This document shows positions 1 to 13,336 of a stretch of DNA of 64,000 nucleotides, in pieces. This DNA is from Pestalotiopsis fici W106-1. Lineage: Eukaryota > Ascomycota > Sordariomycetes > Amphisphaeriales > Sporocadaceae. Position numbers and translations under genes: made by a program. The notes under the pieces were generated by a model. The model was not told the origin of the DNA. It did not search any database and was given only the letters and a program-made list of their open reading frames with translations. Within the stretch, counting starts at the first letter, position 1. Each line of letters begins with the position of its first letter. The DNA lies in the NCBI RefSeq assembly GCF_000516985.1, contig NW_006917100.1, positions 733,490 to 797,489 of the forward strand, read 5' to 3'.

Positions 1-3000
1 TTGCCTTTTCCATTTCGCTCTTGAATCCATTTCCTCGAACCCCAGACCATCCATTGTCGAATTTCAACATGGTATCGGCATAATTGAGAGCGTAATAGTA
101 TTCGTTGCCCAACGAACGAGGTTCTAGTAGCGTTCTTTTAAACTCGCTGAGGCTGCAACCTGTATACTTGTTGTCAAAGTTCCTAGCAAAATTGGCATGC
201 AAAGAGTCGTTGTAGCCCGAGACCAATACGCCTTCTCTAAGGAAGTAATCCAGATCTTGTGCGAGGTCTTTCGCCAAGCCGTCGGCCTGGCCCATTTGAC
301 GGAGGTGAAATAGCTGCATAGCAAAAGTCTCGGCAATGTAGGCAGCCAGACGGGCTTCGTCGCAGGCTTGAAGCATATTTGCTTTGGAGATTACGTTTGA
401 AGACTTGAGGTCCTTTACGTATTTCCGTAGGGCTGTCATAAAGGCCGTGTTCTTTTGCATGTTGAAGATCGTCCAGGGCCAGTAATTCTGGGCCGATGTG
501 ATGAAGTCCAGTATCGATAGTGCTTCAGCCGGGGGTATGGAAGAGATGGATGAGAGTCGGTCCAGGGCAGAAAGTAGAACAGAGTTTGCTGATGGCTGAG
601 AGGCCTTGTCATGACCGTTTCTTGCATCGCGCGGTGTTTTGCCCGTGAGAAGACAATTGGCCATCCATTGTTGTCTGTTTCGAACAATAGTCGAGAAGAA
701 CCGCCAAACGATGCTTACTTCTGCTGTCTGGTTGAAAGGTTTGTCTAGCGATGAAAGCAGTTGCAAAAATGACCTTGAGGTTTGTGGTCCCAGATATCCA
801 AGTAGTGATGGAGGCTCTCCTGTAGCTTCTCCAGCACTGACGACAAGTGCTTCCAAAAGCGAAATAGTTGGACCCCTGAACCCTTCGTGGGCAGCACAAA
901 CGCGCGCGATGAACGGACTAGCTTTGAAGAGTTGCAGCTCTATAGTAGTTGATGATTGGTCAAAGAGGTTTGCAACTCTGACCAAGGTTGTGGCCAGTTG
1001 CAGGACAGCAATGGTCCGGTCACTGAGGGCCTTCAGTCCGTTTGCATAGACCGTCGTCCCTGGCCAGTGAACAGCTACCGCCAAAGTGGCCAGCAGTGGC
1101 TGAATACGCAAGCTTCCTGACGAAGGCGCCAGGAAACTGTCAATTATATACTTTGCGGCCATCTCCAGGGGGGCGGTCAGCTTCTTCTTGCTAGTCAATT
1201 CGCCCATGCTATATGTGTGAAGAATGAACTTGTTCAGTATAGGGATCAGATCCCGTATGAGTACTGTGCGTTGTAGTTCAGACGAGAACCGCCATGTCGA
1301 AGAGCTTTCCAACATGTCGACAGAAGCTTGAGATATCGCAAATGTGACTTGAGTGATCAGCTTATCCGAGACTCCCAGCCATACATTTTCAAAGCCTTGC
1401 TGCCTAGTGTTGGCCTTGCTGGGTGTTTTCCTTTGGACTGAACTGCTCATGGCGCTATCCACGAGGGTATTAAATAGCCTTGTTGCAGTGATCAGGAAGT
1501 TGTACTGCTCACTGGAAAGTTCCAAGGTTCCGGTTAGTCGCGAAAGACGTCCGCCGCGCGACTCATTACTCAACAACGCACAGCGACCAATATACGACCA
1601 AACCCGACCTGGCTGTAGTGGCACGATAGCATGGAGGAATTGAAGACATGCAGTGACGATAGACAGCATGGCGCTATCGGGTTCATTCTCGAGGTAGACA
1701 TCGAGAATGTCGCAAACCACAGAGATGATATCCTTAGTCCGCTTGAGAGCGCTGCTGGCTTCAGCTACAATCGCCAATCCAGGCACAGTGGCATGTTCCT
1801 TGTCTGAATTTCTGGACGCTTTGGTAGTCTCAACACGGATTAAAGTTGCAAAGAGAGAGATGATCTCTGCAACCTCTTCATCACTCAATACTCCGAGTTC
1901 GAGTCGATAGATGCTTGGCGATAGATTCACTGCCAGGCGTTTACCGAGCAGAGCCAAAGTAGAATGCTCATATTCCATCAACACAATTCTGCCCGAATCG
2001 CTCATGAAGCGACCATATGTGCCGGCCGGTATGACAAAGGAATCTTCCTCTGCGGAAACGCGTTTACGGCTTGAAGTTATCTCAAAGAGGGGAAAGTCGT
2101 CGAGGAATCGCATCGCGTTCAAGCCTTCATCCTCTTGAGCTAGCTCATACTCGTTAAAGTCGTTCGGCAGCTCGAAAGTAATATGCGGTGTTTTCTTGAG
2201 AAGTTTGAGTACAGCATCGTGATTTTCGCCCGTGGAGTGCGTCGTCGAGGCCAATTGTCGACAGAAACTAATGAATGGTAGAAACTCGTATGGAAAACGC
2301 TGCAAGGCTTGAAGTAGAAAGTTCTCGAGAGTAAATTCGTCACCGAGCGTTCGTAGGATGATATCGTCCTTGGGCAGCAGAATGCTTGGCGTCGTCAACT
2401 GCCAGTAACCATCACCTCCGGATAGCAGGGCTAGTAAAGCCATGATCGGCTCCCCTTTGTAACCGATAAAGCTGTGGGTGCACTTGAGCAGGCTTATGAG
2501 TGACATTCGCATCCGCGACCCAACTGAAGATGCAAAGATAGCAGTCTCGGAAGAACCTAGACATCGAGCCATTTCGGAAACTATTTCATACACCAAACCA
2601 TCGCCGGTAGCAGCCGCCCCGAGCAAGAGAGCAGGTTGGATATCCCGTTCCATAGATGTCATGGCAAGGAAATCGTCGTATCCAGTCTTGTCAATAGTTG
2701 TAATGCTACCGGCTGAGTTCCTTCTGCCAGCGCCTGGAATCATCTGTGTCCCCGAGTCATACGACTCAATGGCTTTCTGGTTTTGAATTGCATCTCGCTG
2801 TTCAGCGCGCTGTTGATATGAGGAGTACATGCTGTGCAAGACTGGTACCCAGGCTAACGCCACTGGCAGTGCAGAGGCAACATTTCGATCTACTGCATTG
2901 ATGATGACCTCATGCACCATGAGGAGAGCATCTGAATATCCGAGATACTCTATACTGCTATCAACTTCCTGCTCACCAGAAAAGTGGCCCATCACTCGTG

Positions 3001-4181
3001 GAAGGTTGAGTAGCGTGAGCGAGATGACGCAGACAAGGCACTGTACTGGTGGTATGAGTTGAGCAATTCCCTCGACTGTTCCGAGTACATCAAGGAACGA
3101 GGTATCGCCGATAAACTGGAACCACTGCTTCAACAGCTCGGGGGAGACCAGAACCTGACTGCAGAGATCCAATAGCTGGAAAGAAACAGTCATGGCATGA
3201 ATGGCTTCGGTGAGAAAGGTCTTCATCCATTCTATTTGCATCTCGTCATCATGGAGGTTCTGATCCTCCGCAGTGGAGGTGATGTCCTCACAGGCCTTGA
3301 TATTGTCAGACGTCAAAGTAAAGTATTGAGCTATCAATGCGTGATAGGTTTTTGCAGGCCCTTCGGCTGACGGCGTTTGCGACGTCAGACCGTATGCCTC
3401 CAAGAAAGAGTCCCTAATCCTTCTTGTCGCGTCATTCGCAGAGCATGAAGGTAGCTGTTCGTGCAGCATCAATGTGAATAGGTGATCCGTTGTCATGGCA
3501 AAATACCGACGCTCAGCCAGGTATGTCTTAAAGATACGGCGTCTGCGAGCATCATCCCTCTCAAAGTCGGATTGGAGCTCAACAGCATCCCGGGTGGCAG
3601 CAAGATTGAGACCTGGCAGAATGTTGGAAGCCTGGGCATTTGTTGCACCAGCGGCTTCTTGTAGGTTGGCGACATCTTGAGTCGAAATTGGGCCGGTGAG
3701 TTGACTTCGGGGACGCGACTGGAATTCGATCACAACAATCCGCAGAGCTGCAAGAAGATTGATGCGTGCATTCTTGCTCAACCAAGTCGAGTCATCCTTG
3801 ATTGTCTTGATATCATATTTGTCGCTGGGCGCGGGCGTGACCTGCACGGCAGAGGTCCGCGTTTCGAAAGCTTGCTTGTGCGGGTCATTGGCGTTGTTTA
3901 CGGTCTCGAAGACGGTACCGGGCTTGGTAAAGAATGCTTGAACAGCCGGGTTGGTGAGGAAGTCAACGATGGCTTGACTGCCTTGACGATGTCCGGTGGT
4001 GTCTGCAAGGGCGGATGCGACGAGCCTCCATGAGCTGCAGCAAAGGGAGGATCATGATTAGTATTGGTTCTCGCTTGAATTGAGTGCTTCAAGTGGTTGC
4101 GACTTACAGCACAGTAATTTCGCCCTTCAGGCAGGGCTCGAGATCTGGCAAGTAGACCTTGTCGACTAGCTGTGGTGCCAT
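1..4181 (-). CDS. NUP188: Nucleoporin NUP188, 3' end outside window
   Basis: Large scaffold nucleoporin of the inner ring of the nuclear pore complex. Two exons are visible: 4181-4108 and 4034 to the window edge, with intron 4035-4107 (GTAAGT...CTGCAG). The join gives an N-terminus that begins MAPQLVDKVYLPDL and crosses the junction as EITVLSWRLVASALADTT; the short acidic opening and the TVLSW segment fit fungal NUP188. The second exon stays open to base 1, so about 1,369 residues are present. The family is usually about 1,800-1,900 residues, so roughly a quarter to a third lies beyond the window. The last visible part (EYYYALNYADTMLKFDNGW) strongly resembles fungal NUP188 homologues. The ATG at 4181 is preferred over further upstream in-frame codons because the upstream frame runs into a proline tract encoded by a GCC repeat. 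The gene is divergent from trpC. Confidence 0.92.
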
Positions 4182-5248
4182 TGCTGCAGAAGACTGCCGG
4201 CCATGCACGTAGCCTTGTGCATCAACAAACTCATGTGGTGATGGTGGTAGCGGCGGCGGCGGCGGCGGCGGCCATATGTCGAGGTCAAGGTCGCGTCGCC
4301 TAAAGATACCTCGGGAATCGTGTCTCTTCTTGTCTTGTCTTGGGTTGATGCAGCCAGAAGACAGAAGCAGCCTCGAGAATTTCTGTTTTCGAGGGTCGGG
4401 CTTAGGCAGGCTCCAGAGCAAGCAGCTTCGCAAGATTTCGCGGCGTTGCCAGTAGTAGCGCCTAGTGCAGTATTTTGTTTTTGAAGGTGAGATCAACAGT
4501 GCAACAGCAGTACCCAGACCCCGGTCCAAGCTCCAAAGCGCCCAAGAGCTTCCCTCTCACTTTTTTTTTTCTCTCTTTAGCGCTTGGCTCAGGCACGAAA
4601 ATTCATGGAGCGGCTCCCCCAAAAGATGGATCCCTGCGCAGAGAGACAGCTCTGGTAAGACACAGAAATTCTCAGCCTTGTAATGAGGATGGATTCAAAG
4701 TCTCGTAACAGCCAATAGCAAATGATGAGATTGACAGTGCGTATCCATTTAGTGTGTCTTCTGCAATTACAGTCAGCTGCATACGATGCCCTTCATTACA
4801 TTATTGAATACTGCCTCCTGGTTGATATCTGCTAGGTAAGTGCACAGGTGGTACTGGTAGCTTACCTTAGGTAGTAGACAGCCTCGTGCATTGGAAAGCT
4901 CACTGGCAACCTCTTGACCGCTTTCCCAGAAATGACCTAGCGCAGGCAAACGTGAGATCTCAGAAATCAGCCCCCACTATTTGCTTCTCCCCCCGATGCC
5001 GCATTTTCTGCCACCTCTTCGTCTCAACCCTGGCGTGGCGTCCGACTCATAAAAAGGATTCAATCGTTTAGTCGTTAAAGTTACTACGTCAAGTGCTTAC
5101 TACGAATATTGGTCTGTAAGGGTGACAGGACTGGATCTTCACTTGGCCTATATTTCTGCCAAGTCCGCTGATCAATTCTTGTGACATTTTGTTTTTTTGC
5201 AATTACACTGCAAGTTGCTGCTTGAATTGGAAAGCGAACATTTAAGTC
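4182..5248. promoter_or_regulatory. Divergent promoter region NUP188/trpC
   Basis: About 1.07 kb between two divergent starts. It contains a CGG/GCC trinucleotide run at 4251-4272 in the NUP188 leader, a pyrimidine-rich tract around 4556-4578 and several TAGGTA-like words near 4833 and 4870. A CGACTCAT word at 5043-5050 is a near match to the Gcn4/CPC1 site. No coding potential was recognised. Confidence 0.6.
5043..5050 (+). promoter_or_regulatory. Possible Gcn4/CPC1-like site upstream of trpC
   Basis: CGACTCAT lies about 200 bp upstream of the trpC start and differs by one base from TGACTCAT, the core bound by the cross-pathway regulator CPC1/Gcn4. Amino-acid biosynthesis genes are known targets. 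A single near match can arise by chance, so this is only a candidate. Confidence 0.22.
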
Positions 5249-7594
5249 ATGGCGGCTCCGGACCTCGTTGACCACTCACCCCACCAACCCGATCCATCAC
5301 CACGGGTCGCTTCTGCATCCAACTTGATCCTCATCGACAATTACGACTCCTTTACCTGGAACGTCTACCAGTATCTTGTTGTTGAGGGCGCTACATGCAC
5401 CGTCTTCAGAAATGACCAGATTACCTTGGACGAGCTCATTGCCAAGAATCCCACCCAATTAGTCATAAGCCCTGGTCCAGGTCACCCAGAGACGGACTCT
5501 GGTATTAGTCGCGATGCCATCAGACATTTCGCCGGCAAGATTCCCATTTTTGGTGTTTGCATGGGACAGTAAGTTACCCTTCGCATGTCTTCAACCATGA
5601 CATTGTTCCTTACAATTGCGTCCAGGCAATGCATTTTTGACGTCTATGGCGGCTCCGTCGAGTTTGCTGGCGAGATCCTGCACGGCAAAACTTCGCCATT
5701 GACGCACGATACCAAGGGCGTCTACGCTGGCATGACCCAAGGACTGCCTGTGACGAGATATCATTCTTTAGCCGGTACACACGTCACTCTTCCCGAGTGT
5801 CTTGAGGTCACCTCCTGGATCCCCAAGGACGACGGTTCAAAGGGAGTCATCATGGGTGTCAGGCACAAGGAGTACACCATTGAGGCCGTTCAGTTCCACC
5901 CCGAGAGTATTCTCTCCGCCGATGGCCGAACCATGTTCAAGAATTTCTTGCACATGGAGGGGGGTACTTGGGCAGAGAATGATCGCCGCAAGCAGCATGC
6001 GCAGACCAATGGCCACCCTGCCCCAAGCGCACCCAAGAAGAGCAGCAACATACTTCAAAAGATTTATGCCAAGCGAAAGGAGGCTGTCACTGCTCAAAAG
6101 TTGATTCCTTCGCAAAGACCAGAGGATTTGCAGGCTGCGTATGATCTCAATGCCGCGCCCCCGCAGATTCCCTTTGTGGAGCGTCTCCGTCAGACACCTT
6201 TCGACGTATCTCTCATGGCCGAAATCAAGCGAGGATCGCCGTCGAAAGGCATTTTCGCTCTTGATATCAATGCCCCCACACAAGCAAAGAAGTATGCCCT
6301 TGCAGGTGCGAGTGTCATCTCTGTCTTGACTGAACCTGAATGGTTCAAGGGCAGCATTGAAGATCTCCGTGCCGTAAGACAAGTACTCAATGCCATGCCA
6401 AACCGCCCAGCCATCCTGCGGAAAGAATTCATCTTCGAGGAGTACCAGATCTTGGAGGCCCGCCTAGCTGGTGCCGATACCGTCTTACTCATTGTCAAGA
6501 TGTTGGACGTTGAGCTGCTTACCAGACTATACAAGTACTCTCAATCACTTGGTATGGAGCCACTGGTGGAGGTGCAGAATGCCGAAGAGATGAAGATCGC
6601 GGTTGAGCTTGGCTCCAAAGCCATTGGAGTCAACAATCGTAATCTGGAGTCTTTTGAAGTCGACCTGGGTACGACTAGCAGACTACGCAAGCTCGTACCA
6701 AAGGAGACTATCATTTGTGCCCTCAGTGGCATCAACACTCATGAAGATGTGATTGCCAACCACAGGGACGGTGTCAATGCAGTACTCGTTGGCGAGGCCA
6801 TCATGCGCGCACATGATGCGTCAGAATTCATTCAGCAGCTCTGCGCTGGCAAAATTGAGCCAAAATCGGCCGCATCCGAGCCTCTTCTCGTCAAGGTCTG
6901 TGGAACCCGAACGCCCGAGGCTGCCCTTGCAGCTGCTGAAGCAGGAGCAGATTTGATTGGCATGATTCTCGTGCCCGGACGAAAGCGGACTGTTAGCAAC
7001 GATGCCGCCAAAGCGATTTCTGAGGCTGTTCACGGTTTCTCACGCCCAGCTTCGTCCAAGGGACAGACAAGTCCGACAAACATTGCGATCGATTTCTTCG
7101 CTGCGGCCGCTCAGAAGGTCACGGCTCCTGGTTGCACACGGCCGCTGCTTGCAGGAGTTTTTATGAATCAGCCCTTGGAAGAAGTGCTCGAGCTTCAAAA
7201 GAGGTATAATATTGATATTGTGCAACTCCATGGGAATGAGCCTATTGAATGGGCCAATCAAATACCCGTACCTGTTGTCCGCAAGTTCTTGCCAGGTGAA
7301 CCCGGATTAGGAGCTCGAGGTTTCCATGCAGTACCACTCCTGGACTCAGGCTCTGGTTCGGGTAAACTTCTGGATTCGGTTGATATCAAGGCACAACTGG
7401 CAAAAGATTCCGAGCTTCGCGTCATTTTGGCTGGCGGCTTGGACCCCACGAACGTCGCCGAAACGATTGCCAGTCTAGGTGTAGAAGCTTCGCATGTCAT
7501 TGGCGTTGATGTGAGCAGTGGTGTAGAGGTTGACGGGGTTCAGAATCTCGATCGGATACGTCAGTTTGTGAAAGCCGCAAAAGAGATTCGGTGA
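5249..7594 (+). CDS. trpC: Trifunctional tryptophan biosynthesis protein TrpC
   Basis: Carries three tryptophan-pathway activities: the glutamine amidotransferase (component II) of anthranilate synthase, indole-3-glycerol-phosphate synthase and phosphoribosylanthranilate isomerase. Exons are 5249-5568 and 5626-7594; the 57-bp intron splits the codon in the amidotransferase nucleophile motif [15 protein letters not shown]. The product is 762 residues, close to the usual fungal length of about 770. The amidotransferase domain spans roughly residues 25-235 (opening [18 protein letters not shown], nucleophile Cys near 104, HPES near 198). The IGPS domain follows from about 248 ([24 protein letters not shown]). 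The isomerase domain starts near 525 ([13 protein letters not shown]) and ends with [10 protein letters not shown]. It supplies component II to an anthranilate synthase component I encoded elsewhere. Only the first domain contains an intron. Confidence 0.98.
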
Positions 7595-8326
7595 TCATGC
7601 TGCTATAACAAGCCATATAATAGACACTAGATAGCTCTGATAATGCTATCATATGTTCAAAAGAGTCATTTCCTGTATCGCAAATGCATCGACTGTGCAA
7701 GTTACCATTCGAACTTTTATACTCCAAGTGATCGTCATTCTATGACTATAACCCAAGACCTTATTGTGCTGCATAACGTTCATCCTGATTGGCCACCGCT
7801 AAATGATAAGAGACTAGGTAGGGAATGAAATCCTCAAATTTGCACTATGGAAAAGGTATTAGTATCTAGACAAAACAAACTAGTTAATATGATTGAAATT
7901 GTGCTCCAATCGTGTCTAGGAAGAGAAAAGAGTGATATATCTATATCATGATGCTACTTTGAGCTCGCAAGTTCCCTCAGCCCGGAAAAAGAGATTAATA
8001 GTTGACAAAGTTTGCTTGTCGAAAGGTAGCTAAATCGCCCCATGGCGTCATGCTATGTGCAATATTTTCGCCGGCCTCGGTGGTCCCTACCCACTTCTTC
8101 TTATCCACCCCTCAGGCGATTTGCGAGTTGTATGATAAGCGGTCAATAGTGTAGGTATATATAGGATTTTAGCCACAGAATGATTCTCAAAATACAAGAA
8201 ATGTCTTTTCGGCCCTTTTATTGAATATCCAGTACAAACTTGTCTATAGAACGCGGGGTCTGGATGGGTATCCCCTCAATCCCCGGATTCGTATTGGGAA
8301 CATCATAATTGTGAAAGAACTGCACC
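7595..8326. other. Intergenic region trpC / MFS gene
   Basis: 732 bp holding the trpC 3' end and the promoter of the MFS gene, which is on the same strand. It is AT-rich with several short purine runs. No gene, repeat or clear regulatory element was recognised. Confidence 0.6.
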
Positions 8327-10361
8327 ATGGCGACATCACGCCCAACTACCTCCGATAATCACGGCCCTTTTGGCCTCGAGTCTCCTTTGGAGTCTCCTGG
8401 GCCAGCTTCGGGCACGGAAACTCCATTCACCTGGGGCATTGAGACTCCAGGTCTTCCGTCGGGCGCCATCACCCCACATCCTCTGCTGGGCCGCAAGGAG
8501 ACGCAAGAGATTGACCACCACGCCCTCGCGGCGGCCCTGAATGAGTCGCGGGCTTACGAACAGCACGAGCTTCAGCAGATTGCCACCAACACTGCCGGAG
8601 AGCAGATTCTAGAATTAGGTCGAGTCCGCAGCCACGCGGGGCGCGAGGCCAATATCGGCCTACAACCAGGCACGGGACTCGACAGGCAAGGTGTCCCGCC
8701 CGAGCTCAAGAACCTCTTTGCCGAGGCCATCTTTGTTCTCGTCAACACGGCCGGGCAGGTCATTTTCAGTCTGACCCTGGGCCATGTCATGGTCACGCAG
8801 TCGCAGTTCCGCGACGCCCTCGACATTGCCGCCTCCCAGGTCCCGTGGTTGGTTGGCTCGTCGCTGCTGGCCAGTGGCCTGTCCGTCATCATCTCGGGCT
8901 CCTTTGCCGACCTGGCACCGCCAAAGCCACTCATGGTGGGCGCTTTTGTGTGGCAGGCCCTCTGGAACGCCGTCGCGGCTGCGGCGATCAAGCCTCAGCT
9001 CAAGGTTCTCTTCTTTGTTGCCCGCGCAATGGGTGGCTTGTCGGTTGGTGTCTTGGTTTCGGCGTCGATGAGTATCTTGGGTCGTGTCTATAACCCAGGT
9101 ATTCGCAAGACGCAAGTTTTCAGCTTGTAAGTACTGAAAAGATATGACTTTCATTTCCAAAATATTTCACAAGTTTTATCTTATTTCCAAGAAGATGCTT
9201 AGGCATAAGCTGCAGTCTGTTTTGACCCGCCGTCAATCACTTACATTTCAAGAAAACGACCGAAAGCTAAAATTTCACTCCTACTAGGATGGCTGCTGGA
9301 GCACCGCTGGGCTTTTGGATCGGTTGCATCCAGGGAGGCGCCTTGGCCTCACATTTACCGTGGATCTTTGGCAGCACTTCCTTATTCCTCGGCCTCTGCG
9401 CGGTCGCTGCCCAGTTCACGATTCCTGCGCTTAAGCCAGCCAAGGATGCTGCTGATGCCGACGCTCCAACCATGCGAGAATTCGACTATCTCGGGGCTGT
9501 GCTGGCGTCCATGGGCTGCGGCCTTCTTCTATTCGGTCTCACGCAAGGCAGCTCGGCCAAGTGGAATCCGTACACTTACAGTCTCATTATTGCTGGTGTG
9601 CTCATGTTTGTCGCCTTTTACCTAGTCGAGAGCAGAGTCCGGAGGCCTTTGATTCCCAATGCGCTTTGGAAAACTCCTGGATTCGCTGCATTGATGGTTG
9701 CCTACTTCCTCGGTTTTGGCGGATTTAGTAAGTTGGCTGATCCTTATTCAGATATATTCTTTGACAATCAGTGACGACTAACCGCGAATCCACAGATGGC
9801 GCGTGGCAATTTTATGCTATACAGTTCTGGCAGAAATACCAGTACGTGTCACCACTTACAACGGCGCTATATTTTCTTCCCAACGCCATTGTGGGCGTTC
9901 TAGCCACATTTATCGTATCCAAAACCTTGCACGTGCTGCCGGGCCACTGGATCTTGTCTGCGTCCATGGTAGCGTTTGCTCTAGGCCCAGCCTTCTTCCT
10001 CCCACAGACGCCCTCGACGACATACTGGGCATTGAGCATGCCGGGCGTGGCACTGGCGACGCTGGGGCCCGACATGAGTTTTGCGGCAGCCGCCATTTTC
10101 ATTACGAGCTCAGTTCCCCGTAGCTACCAAGGCTCGGCCGGCAGTCTGCTAGTCACGGTGCAGAACCTGAGCAGTGCCATCTTTACGAGCATCAGCGATA
10201 GTATCGGCGTCCGCGTCGACGAGCTCCCCGACGGATCGATTGGTCTCGAGGGCATGCGCGCCATTTGGTGGTTCGGCTTTGCCAGCGCCATGACTGGAGC
10301 CCTCATCACCACGACGCTTGTGAGGATCCCCAAGGCTGAGGAAAAAGAACATGTGCAGTAG
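8327..10361 (+). CDS. MFS transporter, DHA2 (Atr1-like) drug:H+ antiporter type
   Basis: Predicted polytopic membrane transporter of 601 residues. Exons are 8327-9126, 9288-9727 and 9796-10361. The introns (161 and 68 bp) restore the frame through FSL|MAAGAPLGFWIG and GFGGF|NGAWQFYAIQFW. A hydrophilic, proline- and threonine-rich N-terminus of about 125 residues precedes a standard MFS core. Segments such as VPWLVGSSLLASGLSVIISG followed by SFADLAPPKPLMVG, and VARAMGGLSVG, resemble the fungal DHA2 group that includes yeast Atr1. Members export drugs, azoles or borate, or import weak substrates, so the substrate cannot be assigned. The ATG is in good context (CACCATGG). It is likely located in the plasma membrane. 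The downstream flank is unusually long and gene-free. Confidence 0.88.
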
Positions 10362-13322
10362 TGCAGGGGCAGGGAAGAGGGTCGATTATTATCTTCGTGT
10401 GAGGTGAGAGCAGTACCAAGAGATCAGATTGTTTGTTGGTCAAGTCTTGGGTTTAATTAATTGATGGCTTAAAATGGGCGAGTGAGCTTTCAGACTTTTT
10501 ACTTTGACGGCGTTCTTAGATAGCAGGGAATTTGGGTAGACTGATTAATTCATGAATGATGATTGGGATTGGGATCTTAGATTTAGATTATATTAGACAC
10601 TTGAAAATAGAAGGAGGCATTGATTTTGTCGTGATTCATTGCCACACTATGCCTGGTCCAGTCTCGAATTCTCAACATTACAGCCGTGCCTAATTATTTT
10701 TTGTTGACGATATTTGGCCTCCTAAACACAATTTCAATACCTTTAAACACGGACTCTTCCATTTTCCTGGAGCTGGATGCTCAAGACCATGTTCGGCAGG
10801 GGATTACCGTTTAAGGATGTTGCCCATCTAAAGTGGAAGACGACTGGTGATACTGGTAGGTCCCATGCAGCATGACACCGTAACTTAATCACGATTCCAA
10901 TATATGATCAGTTTGGCCGAACTACAACAATGACAATTGGAAGCCCATTCATTGTCCGCTAGCAACTCCATGTGTACAATCACTGGCATGTATTGGTTTA
11001 CAGGATCATAATTTCGGGCTGTATGTCAGCGAACGGATATCACTATTATGCAATATCATCTCTATATGCGCGTACCCTAGTTCTTGAGATGTTCTAGAAC
11101 CCGGAGAAGGACAGCATCCGCCAAACATAGCAAGATGGCAAAGACCCGATTGGTGCAGCATCCCCAACCCGCTAGTGGTCGTGTTTATAGCCAAGAAATG
11201 TAGATCATAAAGCGCAAATAGGACCGTAGAATCTCTGCACGCCCGGTCTTTACAGCATGGACAGAGCTTTTAGATCAGAAAAAAAACCCTCGGACGGGAC
11301 GACGAAACGTTGACAGCGGCTTTGGTGTATAGATGGAGAAGTAAACGCGAGAAAGGGGTGTGTCAGCTCAGCCGGTGGTCATGTTACGGATTCAGGTCGC
11401 CATTTGCATTGAATGAGATGAACAGGAAACCACAATGTTTCTGGAACATGACAATTCAACGCCATATTGAAGAAATCAAAAAAAGTCTCGTCACCATTTC
11501 CAGATACCGTGTAAGTCCACGAGGTCACTTTTCTCCTCTCGCCCGGCTCATGTCTGTACTGTAGGACCCATCGCTTGGATCTCCGGCAAACAAACGAAAG
11601 TTCGGGATCCGGCACAACCCCACTGCCGTTGGAGGTTCATCCTTTCAAAGCAAAGAGCTTTCTCCCCAGATATCGGATGAAAGTGGAGCCCCCCAAGGGT
11701 TCTCCGTCCCGTATCCTCGGCGGAGAGTCGAGTCAAGTGTCCGGGATAAACGTTGCAACTGTCAATGCTGCACCCCGAGCCCGCAAGGTTTTGCGCTGAC
11801 TGGGTCCACCATTGTATAGAAGGTACTGCTTCTGTCCCAACAATACGGCACACTTGAAGGTGCTATGTCTATAGTGGGTACCGGCGTGTTAGAGATTGAA
11901 TACTCCCCGCCACGGCCGGGATGAAGGGAGTAGTCTTTTCTTGTGCTGGGGTATTTCTCTGTCAGTTCTCATAAGAAAAGCGGCATGAACATACACATGG
12001 GTCCTTGAAATAGTATCGGATCGTGTTCAACATATTATTTCTGCCATTAACAAAGCGTCGTTTGCCTTGTGTGTCTGAGACAGTTCATTCCCAGGGTGTT
12101 TTGCTGAACAGTAGGGGGGCCATTCTAACTTCACTGGCAATATACCGAGTGCCCTGTGCATGTTTATTTCTGACCTACTTACGCATCGCGACCAAGCAAA
12201 ATAGCTTTTGGATTCGCAATAGCTTTTGTGATCGGATCCACCCACCAACGAGTCAGTAGCCGTGACTTGCAGGCGATTTGTATGTGAAAGTCGCCGGCGA
12301 CTGGATAGCTCGAATTGGTTTGAGCTGATTGTTGCACGTAGAAGATTCTAGCGCCAGGCCAGTAAGTGTGTGCCCACAAGCTGTCCTACTCATCAAGCTT
12401 GAGAGCATTTATCGCGAACTGCCTGAAGAATGAAAATGTTATGGTTCAATCATGTGCCAATGATCGACGGGCTGGAAGGGTCCAGTGCTCCTCAGCTATC
12501 CTGTGTTTTAGCAACGGGGGCAGCCGGTAAAAGATGAAACCAGGCCGACGGCACTAATTTGACGCGGCCATGAAGTTTCAACTGATCTCAAAAGTACACA
12601 CCAAGACAGTCCAAGTGTGTACGAGGTATGCAGAGGTCTGTAAAGACCAGCTGCTCGTTAACTACATGCGGTATTGTTCCGCCAAGGAATAAATGTTTTC
12701 AACGAGCACTGTAGGGTTGGCTGTGCCCTGTAGAAATTGCTCGCTATAACAGACGACGGTATGGGCAGCGGATCCGGCTTAATCGTATATCTCTCTTGGT
12801 CGGTGAATTACTCAAATCGGCCAAACTGTACATGACCTTTTGTTTGATTACAAGAGTGAGTGCAAGCGAGTAGCCCGTGGTGCCAGATTGGGCATTTGCC
12901 AAGAATAGGACAAAATGCTTGTGGGAAGGTGAAGATGATGTTAATCCCACAAGTGGCATATAACGTCGCATTCCTTCTCGAAAACGGGGACTTGTGGAGC
13001 GAGAAGATCGATAGCAGCTGCGAGGCCCCCCATTTTCGCAAGCTGAGTGCAACGTAGAGTGTCCATCAGCTCGTGCTGTTGATTAATTGAGATGGAGAAG
13101 AAATCTCTCTTGGACAAAACCAGTCGGCTAACAGGCCCGGCGATTTGCGTGTCCTTGCACCACAAGGACGAAGAAACAATCGTCAGAAGGTTACATTTTG
13201 GCCCCAGAACGGCGCAGAACGGTTTGCGTTCTCATTACTGGTTGGGCATCCTCCGCTAGATATGCTGGCCGTCTTTGTACGATAGCCAATGAAGACAACC
13301 AAGTCAAGAACCAGGCCTAGCT

Positions 13323-13336
13323 TAGGTACCTAGGTA
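13323..13336. repeat. Palindromic 14-mer TAGGTACCTAGGTA, copy 1
   Basis: TAGGTACCTAGGTA occurs here and, identically, at 52724-52737. It is built from TAGGTA/TACCTA units. A related ACCTAGGT word sits at 13404-13411. All copies lie outside coding regions. Confidence 0.6.

Noticed and set aside
4104..4529. Extended N-terminus for NUP188 from an upstream ATG at 4529
   Set aside because: The added 116 residues include a proline run from a trinucleotide repeat and look like leader; the internal MAPQ start fits the family.
12744..13165. Overlapping minus-strand frames of 74-102 codons
   Set aside because: No conserved motif, no splice-compatible neighbours and mutually exclusive frames.
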